Of a DNA stretch of 5,584 nt, positions 1 to 5,584 are shown one piece after another. Both the position numbers and the translations under genes were made by a program. The notes below the pieces were generated by a model. That model was not told the origin of the DNA and did no database searches. It was given only the letters and a program-made list of their open reading frames with translations. Location of the stretch: contig LUZH01000081.1 in NCBI GenBank assembly GCA_001602885.1, positions 1-5,584 on the forward strand, written 5' to 3'. Source of the stretch: Bacteroidales bacterium Bact_16. Lineage in GTDB: Bacteria; Bacteroidota; Bacteroidia; Bacteroidales; UBA932. How positions within the stretch are numbered: the stretch's first letter is position 1; every line of letters starts with the position of its first letter.

Positions 1-2573
1 AGGCCGTAGCGGATCGAGATGTCCGACATCCGCGTCGCCGCCACCCAGAACTCCGACGTCTGGCCGAACAGGCCCGTCGCCGGGTTGCTCTGCAGGATCA
101 TCGACCCCAGCGTGACCTGGTCCTTGCTCTGGATGGGACGCACCCGTCCGCCTGCGCCGACCTGGAAATTCTCGGGCATATACGTATCCGTCGCCACGCT
201 CTCCAGCGGGTTGCCGGACGGCTTCGTGTCGCCGATGTAGATGCAGCTGTATCCGTCCGTCTGCACGGCGTCCAGCAGCCAGGCCTTGCCGCTGACGGTC
301 GTTCCCCTGGCCACGGAGACCTTCAGCAGACGGTCGTAGAGCGTCGCGTCGAACGACGCCTTCGGCAAGGACGCGGCGCCGTTGAACGACAGATAGACCA
401 CGGAGTCGAACTTCCGCTCCGTCCCGTCGATGTTCAGGATGACAGGCGCATCCTTCGAACCGTTGGGCACCTTGTCGACCTGGATGCCGGCACCGCCGGT
501 CAGGCCGGACATATACTCATAATACCAGGGATAGGATTTCCCGGCAGGCGCCCACAGATTGATCCGCGGCTCGCTGATGCGGACAGGCACTTCCAGCGAA
601 TCATTCAAGAAGTCTTCCGAGAAGAAGACGATCTTCCCGTTCTTGGAGCTCCAGCCGCCGTGGCTGCCCTGGAAACGGTTCGGGTAGAAGGCATAGACGT
701 TCAGCGTCCCCGTACAGTTCTGGGAAGCATAGGCCTTGTCGGACACGTCCAGCAACACGTTGCCCGCCGCGTCGACAGCGCAGGACGGGAAGGCCGCGGA
801 ACTGCTGTTCGTGGCCTTCCACTGCACGTTCGACGTCTTGCGGGTATTGGCCGAAGCGCCGCATCCTTCCTGCACGGCCGCATACTTGACCGTGCGGCCG
901 GCGAAGCCCGACAGGGTCACGGTCCGCTTCTGGCCGAGGTAGAACTCGTCCGTCAGGCTCTTCCCGTCGGCGACCGACAGGGTGATGTCCGCGAACAGCT
1001 TGAGCGTAAAGGAGACCGTCTGCGTCGCGCCGGGCAGCAGCGTCAGCAAGAAAGAGCGCGACTCGCCCACGTGGGCGCGGAATTTCGCGGCGTCCGTCAC
1101 CGAGAATTTCAGGCGCGCGGCGGCCTTCTCCCAGACGGGCGTGATGCCGCGCGCCGCGAGCCATTTCGCGTCTTCGGTCCCCGCGGTCATGCATGCGCCG
1201 TACCAGGCGCAGTCGGCCAGGTCCGCCATCGCGAAATCCGCCGGCAGTTGCACGTCCTTGCCCAGCAGCAGGTTCGTCCCGCCGAGCTTCCCGCCGGGAT
1301 TCATATAGACATACAGCGCGCCCGGCCGGTTGCAGCGGACGGCCAGCGTCCGGCCGGCGTTGACCTCGCCGATGTCCCGGGCGAACGCCGGGTCCGCCGT
1401 CAGGCGGAACAGCCGGGCATCCGTCAGCTCGGCCTGGACCCGCCAGTCCGGATGGAACAGGCCGTCCGCCGTGAACTTGAGGCGGATCTTGTATCTGCGC
1501 CCCCGCTGGAGGTTGAAATCCGTCGTCTCGTTGGCGCCCAGATAGAACTGGTAGGTCACGTCGCCGCCGAAGCCGCCGGCATTCTTGTCCAGCTTGCCCT
1601 TGAACTCCACATAGGTCCCATAGTTCCGGCAGTTTGCGGGAATCAGCGTATTGGACGGCACCTTGAGCCGGTTCTTCTTCGAGGCGTCCGGTTCCGCGGC
1701 AAATGCGGCCTCCGGCGCCGTTCCCTGCATGTTTTCGGGGACATGGAACACATAGGTATTGCTCGTCCCGTTGGTCATCGACGGGTCCAGGTCGCCGTCT
1801 CCGGCGTCCGCCGCCGCCTCCGCTTTCATCGCGGCGGCGGAGAACGGCCGGAGCCGCACGTTGGCCTGTTTCATCTTCAGCGTCTTGTTGGTAAAATACC
1901 CGACCTTGGCGGGGTCTCCGCCATCGAAGAGACCATGGTCGATGGTCACCTCCACGCGGGAGAACATCCAGGTAGGGCGTCCCCGCGGCACGCTCTTGCC
2001 GGCAGAGAGCAGGCTCTCCACCGACACATTCTTGTCCACATAACTGTACGGAATACCATATTTCGCAACCTCGGCCATCTTCTCGCGCCGCCAGTCCGCG
2101 TTGATGCTGCCGCCGTCCAGGCGGTAGGCCATTGCCTCCAGCGCCGCCTCGTCCGCCGGGAAATCCGCGCCGAACGCCTTCACCAGGTCGGCCGTTTTCG
2201 ACACGTCTTTCCGGCTGACGGCCAACAGATTACCCAGCACGTAGATGTCGCACTCCGCGAGCGGAACCCGCACCTTGAGCGGCTGTGACGCCGCGGCGGC
2301 CAGCTCCTCCGGCGTGAAGAAGCGATAGGAATCCAGCTGCTTCGTCGAGGAACGGTAGACCAGAAACAGCACTCCGCCCCGCTTCGCGTCGTCCGCGCCG
2401 GAGAGCGAGGGCGCCTTGGTGTCCGGCTCCCCCGCTTCGACGTCGAGACAGACCGGAATCTCCGCATATCCAAGCTTGTCTCCAGACGGCTCCAGCACGG
2501 TCTGGAGCACGTCCGGCTCGCAGCCCGCCAGGGCCACCAGCAGGCCTATCAATAAACGTTTCATCATTCTCAT
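1..2573 (-). CDS. Large fimbrial-operon lipoprotein, fimbrillin-like N-domain plus long C-terminal region (partial, 3' end missing)
   Basis: An open frame with no stop runs from ATG at 2573 off the left edge, giving 857 complete codons. The signal peptide MRMMKRLLIGLLVALAGC has lipobox Leu15-Ala-Gly-Cys18. Residues about 19-380 look fimbrillin-like: a polar leader with Thr52-Lys53-Ala54, the strand GGVLFLVY (66-73), CDIYVLGNLL, a strand with YQFYLGAN (341-348), then GRRYKIRLKF and DWRVQ (from 376). Beyond that, at least 480 residues form a beta-rich, Gly/Ser/Thr-rich region I do not recognise, with aromatic patches such as YPWYYEY (681-687) and ten cysteines besides Cys18 in the visible part. 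Asp-Ser-Leu (658-660) and Asp-Ser-Val (723-725) match the Bacteroidota O-glycosylation motif. Size, position after the anchor gene and modular layout suggest a tip or accessory subunit; it may belong to the DUF4906-type large proteins of such operons, but this is a guess. Alternative starts are ATG at 2567 and 2564. Confidence 0.82.
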   Translation of the reverse strand, partial: MRMMKRLLIGLLVALAGCEPDVLQTVLEPSGDKLGYAEIPVCLDVEAGEPDTKAPSLSGADDAKRGGVLFLVYRSSTKQLDSYRFFTPEELAAAASQPLKVRVPLAECDIYVLGNLLAVSRKDVSKTADLVKAFGADFPADEAALEAMAYRLDGGSINADWRREKMAEVAKYGIPYSYVDKNVSVESLLSAGKSVPRGRPTWMFSRVEVTIDHGLFDGGDPAKVGYFTNKTLKMKQANVRLRPFSAAAMKAEAAADAGDGDLDPSMTNGTSNTYVFHVPENMQGTAPEAAFAAEPDASKKNRLKVPSNTLIPANCRNYGTYVEFKGKLDKNAGGFGGDVTYQFYLGANETTDFNLQRGRRYKIRLKFTADGLFHPDWRVQAELTDARLFRLTADPAFARDIGEVNAGRTLAVRCNRPGALYVYMNPGGKLGGTNLLLGKDVQLPADFAMADLADCAWYGACMTAGTEDAKWLAARGITPVWEKAAARLKFSVTDAAKFRAHVGESRSFLLTLLPGATQTVSFTLKLFADITLSVADGKSLTDEFYLGQKRTVTLSGFAGRTVKYAAVQEGCGASANTRKTSNVQWKATNSSSAAFPSCAVDAAGNVLLDVSDKAYASQNCTGTLNVYAFYPNRFQGSHGGWSSKNGKIVFFSEDFLNDSLEVPVRISEPRINLWAPAGKSYPWYYEYMSGLTGGAGIQVDKVPNGSKDAPVILNIDGTERKFDSVVYLSFNGAASLPKASFDATLYDRLLKVSVARGTTVSGKAWLLDAVQTDGYSCIYIGDTKPSGNPLESVATDTYMPENFQVGAGGRVRPIQSKDQVTLGSMILQSNPATGLFGQTSEFWVAATRMSDISIRYG
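1807..1841. repeat. Perfect 11-bp GC-rich inverted repeat with 13-base loop, inside the large lipoprotein gene
   Basis: TCCGCCGCCGC at 1807-1817 is the exact reverse complement of GCGGCGGCGGA at 1831-1841. It falls in the codons for an Ala-rich stretch (Ser245-Ala-Ala-Ala-Met-Lys-Ala-Glu-Ala-Ala-Ala-Asp256). The stem would be very stable in mRNA. There is no following U-run in the transcript direction, so it does not look like an intrinsic terminator. It most likely arises from Ala codons GCC on one side and GCG on the other. Confidence 0.55.
2570..2573 (-). other. ATGA stop/start overlap, probable translational coupling
   Basis: The anchor gene's TGA (2572-2570) overlaps the ATG (2573-2571) of the large lipoprotein gene. 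Such an overlap usually lets ribosomes finishing one gene restart on the next, tying the amount of the large protein to that of the anchor. Two further in-frame ATGs (2567, 2564) lie just inside, so coupling would still be possible if one of those is used. Confidence 0.7.
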
Positions 2574-3394
2574 ATCTCAATACTCCGATAAGAATCATCA
2601 CCCTTCCAGTCCAGGACCTCGATCTGCAGGCCGGTGGAAGTGAACCCCACCTTGACGGCGATGTCGGCCAGGTCGGCCGCCGTCCAGTCGTATCCCTTCT
2701 CCGCAAAGCGCTCCCCCAGGTCGACCACATACTCCGTCCGGCCTTCGGTCTCGCTCCCTTCGTCCGGCACAAAGACTTCCAGCAGCATGTTGTTCTCCTT
2801 CTGGCGGGGCACCACGCCATACCATTCTCCCACGGCGTTCGGCCCCACCGGGCAGCTATAGGGCCCCTCCAGCGGTTCCATCGTGTAGATGTCCATCCCG
2901 TTGCAGGCCGCCTTGATGCGGAACCGCCAAGGATAGCCCTCCGGCGCGCGCGGCTGCCCGTCGAACAGGAATTTCACCAGGCAGTACTGCTTGTGCGGGA
3001 CCGCCTCGATCCGGTACTCGTCCGCCTGCACGGAAAAGGACTCTCCATAGGACCAGATGAGTCCGGCCTGCTGGCCGTACGGGACGGTCAGGGCGGTCCC
3101 GTCGATCCGCTCGCGGTCCACGCCGCTGAGCACCGCCGCACGGGCGTAATCCCGCGGGCAGGCCTGCCTGAACCCCCGTCCGATGTAGGACAGGAAACTG
3201 ATCTGCTCGCGGTCGATCGGACCGGTGGCGTGGAACGACACGATCCCGTCGCTCTGGCCGTTCTGGATGAACCGGTCGGTCAGGACCGTGACATACACCG
3301 GGCATTCGTCCCGCACTTCCTTGACGGAGCAGCACGGGACGAGCAGCAACACGGCGGCCAGCCCGGAAGCAATCGGCATGAACCTGTCAGACAT
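2570..3394 (-). CDS. FimB/Mfa2-family fimbrial anchor lipoprotein
   Basis: Probable pilus anchor: in Porphyromonas, FimB and Mfa2 are lipoproteins that hold the fimbria base in the outer membrane and limit fibre length. The 274-residue product has a signal peptide with adjacent Cys21-Cys22, followed by the family's typical start (C-S-V-K-E-x-x-D-E-C-P, Cys31-Pro32). Strong later signatures are NGMDIYTMEPLEGPYSCPV, the PRQ motif (196-198) followed by an N-N-M-L-L-E strand, and GYDWTAADLADI (234-245). It ends VLDWKGDDSYRSIEI. The start at 3394 was chosen because it gives a compact signal peptide 13 bp after the preceding stop; an in-frame ATG at 3439 would overlap the pilin gene by 32 bp and add a poor leader, while ATG at 3379 remains possible. 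Unlike its neighbours it has no Thr-Lys maturation site near the N terminus, consistent with an unprocessed base subunit. Its stop overlaps the next gene's start. Confidence 0.9.
   Translation of the reverse strand: MSDRFMPIASGLAAVLLLVPCCSVKEVRDECPVYVTVLTDRFIQNGQSDGIVSFHATGPIDREQISFLSYIGRGFRQACPRDYARAAVLSGVDRERIDGTALTVPYGQQAGLIWSYGESFSVQADEYRIEAVPHKQYCLVKFLFDGQPRAPEGYPWRFRIKAACNGMDIYTMEPLEGPYSCPVGPNAVGEWYGVVPRQKENNMLLEVFVPDEGSETEGRTEYVVDLGERFAEKGYDWTAADLADIAVKVGFTSTGLQIEVLDWKGDDSYRSIEI
2583..2586 (-). promoter_or_regulatory. Possible weak ribosome binding site (GGAG) for the large lipoprotein
   Basis: GGAG lies within the last codons of the anchor gene, nine bases before the ATG at 2573. It is the only purine-rich, Shine-Dalgarno-like element at any of the junctions and mildly favours the 2573 start over 2567 or 2564. 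Bacteroidota often do not depend on such sites, and a 4-base match can be chance. Confidence 0.3.
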
Positions 3395-3407
3395 AACGTG
3401 TAAAGGT

Positions 3408-4502
3408 TTAGATTTCAGGATTATAAGTAGCGCCGCCATCCCAGTCGGAGACCGTGATCACGGGCGTCATGTCGTTGAACGCCACGGGCTTGTTGGGATC
3501 CTTGGACCCGGGGCGGTGGACGGTCAGGTTCACGCGGTACTGCTTGTTGGACTGCAGTCCACCGTCGATCGTGACCGGATAGTAGTACTTGACCCAGCTG
3601 CCGGAATACTTGATGGAAGCTTCCAGGACCAGCACCGTCGCACGGGGATTGAAGACGGCGTCTTCGCTGGGCTGGCAGTTGTTCGGATAGGAGTAGAACG
3701 TGTGCGTGGATGTATGCATGCCGCCATACTGCACGATTTCGCCGGACAGGTTGTCATAGAGGATCACGGCGCGGGGACTCGCCGTCTCGGCGGCCAGCCG
3801 GGCGTACCACATTTCGCGCGGAAGCGCGGACGGCTCGCTGGTCTCGCCGAAATCGATCCGCCCGGGCACGTTGAGCAGGTACGCCGCCTCCAGGCGGAAC
3901 ATGTCCTTCTTCTGGTAAGCCGGCGAGCTGAAATCGTTCTTCACGCTCTCGAGCACGACGGACGCGGCCAGCCGGTGGACCGGAATGCTTACCTGCATCG
4001 CGCCTTCGACGAGCAGGATGGAAGGATCCTGCGAGCCGGGATTCGAGCGGCCGATCATCAGCAGGCGCGAATCGGTGGCGTTCTCCAGTTCGTGCGTCAG
4101 GGCCAGGAACTCAGCTTTGGTCTGGATGGCGTCCGGCCCGACCGTGTGGTCGCGCGCATCGTTGACGACGGCCCAGACCTCGCGGTGGCCCGTCGAGCAC
4201 TTGACGGTGAGACCGCTGTAGGTGCCCGTCGTCACGCCGAGCGGCTGGTCGAAACCGGCCGACGCCGCGATCTCCAGGACGCCTTTGTCTCCCCCGTCGC
4301 CCGCCCGGAAGACGAACACCTGGACGTTCTGGATGGCCTTTTCGTTCGTCAGCGTCTGGTTGGCGACTTTGGTGGCGGGGGCGTCGAAGCGCGTCGTCAG
4401 GAGGCATTCGCCTCCCTGCGGCGCTTCGCCCGGCCCGCCCAGACCGTTTTTGTTGCAGGCGGCCAGGGAAAGCAGGGCCGCCAGATAAAAAAACTTTTTC
4501 AT
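3408..4502 (-). CDS. Second fimbrillin-like pilin lipoprotein (FimA-type)
   Basis: A second pilus structural subunit, 364 residues, paralogous in architecture to the preceding gene but divergent in sequence. The signal peptide MKKFFYLAALLSLAAC has a clean lipobox (Leu13-Ala-Ala-Cys16). A Gly/Pro-rich leader leads to Thr44-Lys45-Val46, the candidate maturation site, followed by the strand VQVFVF (60-65). The second half has FYSYPNN (269-275), matching the FimA-type FYxxxN signature, then KYYYPV (305-310) and the following NxxYxVNLTV strand. The protein closes with VSDWDGGATYNPEI (351-364). It lies 12 bp after the first pilin and 13 bp before the anchor gene; no Shine-Dalgarno is visible in the A/T-rich upstream sequence, as is usual in Bacteroidota. 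Having two pilins before the anchor suggests one may be the major stalk and the other a minor or adaptor subunit; which is which cannot be told. A run of seven T residues lies in codons 4-6. Confidence 0.87.
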   Translation of the reverse strand: MKKFFYLAALLSLAACNKNGLGGPGEAPQGGECLLTTRFDAPATKVANQTLTNEKAIQNVQVFVFRAGDGGDKGVLEIAASAGFDQPLGVTTGTYSGLTVKCSTGHREVWAVVNDARDHTVGPDAIQTKAEFLALTHELENATDSRLLMIGRSNPGSQDPSILLVEGAMQVSIPVHRLAASVVLESVKNDFSSPAYQKKDMFRLEAAYLLNVPGRIDFGETSEPSALPREMWYARLAAETASPRAVILYDNLSGEIVQYGGMHTSTHTFYSYPNNCQPSEDAVFNPRATVLVLEASIKYSGSWVKYYYPVTIDGGLQSNKQYRVNLTVHRPGSKDPNKPVAFNDMTPVITVSDWDGGATYNPEI

Positions 4503-4514
4503 AGTCTATTGCTT

Positions 4515-5573
4515 TTAAATGGTTTCAGTATAAGTGGACCCGCTGGTCCAGTCAAGTACGCGCACGTCCGCCGAGAGTTCCGCCCGTCCGATCTTGTTGA
4601 ACGGACCTTCCTCCAGGGTATTCCCCAACCCGACCAGCTTGATGTTGACCAGGTTGTCGGTATTCTTCCGCAGCTGTTTGGACAGCGCCACCGGATAGTA
4701 GTACAGCTTGCCCTTGATCTCCACCACCAGCATCAGCACCGTGCAGGTGGGCGTGAAACTCTGGGTATAGGCCGAATTGGACGGCACGGCCGTGGTGGCG
4801 TTCGGCATCCCGTAGAAGACGGTGCCGGACGAGAAATCATACTGGCCGTTCAGGGCGACGCTCTGTCCGTTGCCATAACTCTTCCAGGTAAAGGACGGCA
4901 CCTGTGCGTTGTGGCCGCCCTGCCCGATCGTCGCCTCCTTCTTCCCGTTCGCAGCGTCGGTGCCGTTCTGGTTGTACCATTTGGATGGCGACGCCGTGCC
5001 GCCGAGGTTCTGGTTGCCCACGACGTTGCACAGGAACGCCTGCTTCACCTTGACGGCGCCATACGGTGCGGGCAGCGCGTTGGTCACGGTGCCCAGGGAC
5101 ACCTTCGCCACCAGGCGCTCCAGGCTCAGGCTGCAGGACCCGCCCGAGGCAGCGGATACGTTCACCGTGCCCCGCGCCACCATCACGAAGCCCGTGGTCG
5201 AATGGTCCGACAGGTCCACCGCGACGGCTTCCAGCTCGGAAGCCTTCAGGCAGGCCTTGGCCGCCGTCAGCGGCGCACCGGTCAGGTTGGCGACGGCATA
5301 GACGGTCTTGGCGCCCGTCTTCACGGTGAGGCCGGCCTGGCGGGCCGTCATTTCCGCGCCCGTACATTGGTGGGCGATCTCCAGCATCCCGTTTGCGTCG
5401 AATACGAAGAACCAGAGGCTGTTCACCTTCTTCTCCGCGTCAGTGGCCGCGCCCTTCGTCGCGACTTCCGCCCACTGGACGTTCAGGGTGGAAGCCCCGT
5501 CCCGGAGCGCCTGTTTGTCACACGCACCGGCAAGCAGCAACAGCGCCGGAAGCGTCAAAAGTAAGTTTCTCAT
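4515..5573 (-). CDS. Fimbrillin-like pilin lipoprotein (FimA/Mfa1-type), first in window
   Basis: Likely a structural subunit of a Bacteroidales type V pilus, exported as an outer-membrane lipoprotein and then polymerised. The 352-residue product opens with a signal peptide (MRNLLLTLPALLLLAGAC) whose lipidated cysteine is Cys18. A short acidic/polar leader follows, with Thr39-Lys40-Gly41 at the place where FimA-type pilins are proteolytically matured. Next comes a hydrophobic strand (LWFFVFDANG, residues 53-62) typical of the fimbrillin N-terminal sandwich. The C-terminal half carries family hallmarks: FYGMPN (253-258), a strand ending YYYPV (291-295), and a tail with VLDW (339-342) ending TYTETI. 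Length fits the FimA/Mfa1 range. It is the most upstream gene seen, with only 11 bp before its ATG, so the promoter is outside. It ends 12 bp before the next pilin. The call rests on motifs read by eye; whether it is the main stalk or a minor subunit is unknown. It has five cysteines besides Cys18, which seems many for a pilin. Confidence 0.85.
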   Translation of the reverse strand: MRNLLLTLPALLLLAGACDKQALRDGASTLNVQWAEVATKGAATDAEKKVNSLWFFVFDANGMLEIAHQCTGAEMTARQAGLTVKTGAKTVYAVANLTGAPLTAAKACLKASELEAVAVDLSDHSTTGFVMVARGTVNVSAASGGSCSLSLERLVAKVSLGTVTNALPAPYGAVKVKQAFLCNVVGNQNLGGTASPSKWYNQNGTDAANGKKEATIGQGGHNAQVPSFTWKSYGNGQSVALNGQYDFSSGTVFYGMPNATTAVPSNSAYTQSFTPTCTVLMLVVEIKGKLYYYPVALSKQLRKNTDNLVNIKLVGLGNTLEEGPFNKIGRAELSADVRVLDWTSGSTYTETI

Positions 5574-5584
5574 ATCATCGTTCG

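Noticed and set aside
660..2288. A 542-codon plus-strand open frame antisense to the large lipoprotein gene.
   Set aside because: Same cause: Arg/Gly/Val/His-rich translation without domains, opposite a minus-strand frame that stays open for 857 codons with a clear lipoprotein start and fimbrillin-like strands.
2180..2820. Minus-strand open frames of about 100-200 codons overlapping the start of the large gene and the end of the anchor gene.
   Set aside because: They are out-of-frame shadows, Arg/Ser- or Gly/Arg-rich, without credible starts or motifs, and conflict with two well-supported genes joined by an ATGA overlap.
3395..3439. Upstream in-frame ATG at 3439 as start of the anchor gene.
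   Set aside because: It would overlap the second pilin by 32 bp and put 15 residues ahead of a signal peptide that already starts well at 3394.
4503..4514. A/T-rich junctions (also 3395-3407) as possible internal promoters or terminators.
   Set aside because: The gaps are 12 and 13 bp, too short for a promoter or hairpin terminator, and I saw no -7/-33 Bacteroidota-type promoter pair in or next to them.
3225..5564. A 779-codon open frame on the plus strand running antisense across both pilins and into the anchor gene.
   Set aside because: It is a by-product of the high G/C third-position bias of the minus-strand genes. Its translation is rich in Arg, Gly, His and Val with no recognisable motif, it crosses two gene junctions, and the minus-strand frames have signal peptides and family signatures.
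1..5584. CRISPR arrays, tRNA/rRNA genes, insertion sequences, defence genes or phase-variation invertible repeats.
   Set aside because: None seen on either strand by eye: the sequence is continuous coding with no direct repeat arrays, transposase-like frames or RNA-gene hallmarks.

Overview
The window is one tightly packed, entirely minus-strand operon segment encoding parts of a Bacteroidales-type (type V, FimA/Mfa1-like) lipoprotein pilus. The taxonomic suggestion rests on four things: every product begins with a lipoprotein signal peptide; the families present (fimbrillins and a FimB/Mfa2-type anchor) are characteristic of Bacteroidota; start codons mostly lack Shine-Dalgarno sequences and sit in short A/T-rich junctions; and the coding DNA is clearly GC-rich, with third positions strongly G/C. 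High GC within Bacteroidales would fit an Alistipes/Rikenellaceae-like or related gut lineage, but the genus cannot be fixed from this sequence.

Layout in transcription order (right to left): (1) 5573-4515, a fimbrillin-like pilin lipoprotein of 352 aa; (2) 4502-3408, a second, divergent fimbrillin-like pilin lipoprotein of 364 aa; (3) 3394-2570, a FimB/Mfa2-family anchor lipoprotein of 274 aa; (4) 2573 to beyond base 1, a large lipoprotein of which at least 857 residues are visible. The fourth protein combines an N-terminal fimbrillin-like module with a long, unrecognised C-terminal region, and is a candidate tip or accessory subunit. Gaps are 12 bp, 13 bp and a 4-bp ATGA overlap, so the genes are almost certainly co-transcribed. 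The promoter lies to the right of base 5584 and the terminator to the left of base 1; neither is in the window. No stretch above 13 bp is without a gene.

Inferred working model: the two fimbrillins are exported as lipoproteins, cut by a protease after a conserved N-terminal Thr-Lys, and polymerised by insertion of a C-terminal donor strand into the neighbouring subunit. The anchor holds the base in the outer membrane, and the large protein caps or decorates the fibre. The most interesting direct observations are (a) a Thr-Lys in the place where Porphyromonas FimA has its Arg cleavage site, shared by proteins 1, 2 and 4 and absent from the anchor; (b) a matching C-terminal tail (…DW…Y…I) on proteins 1, 2 and 3; and (c) the large modular protein 4, whose C-terminal half may be an undescribed adhesin. 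I see no mobile element, CRISPR array, RNA gene or defence system here.
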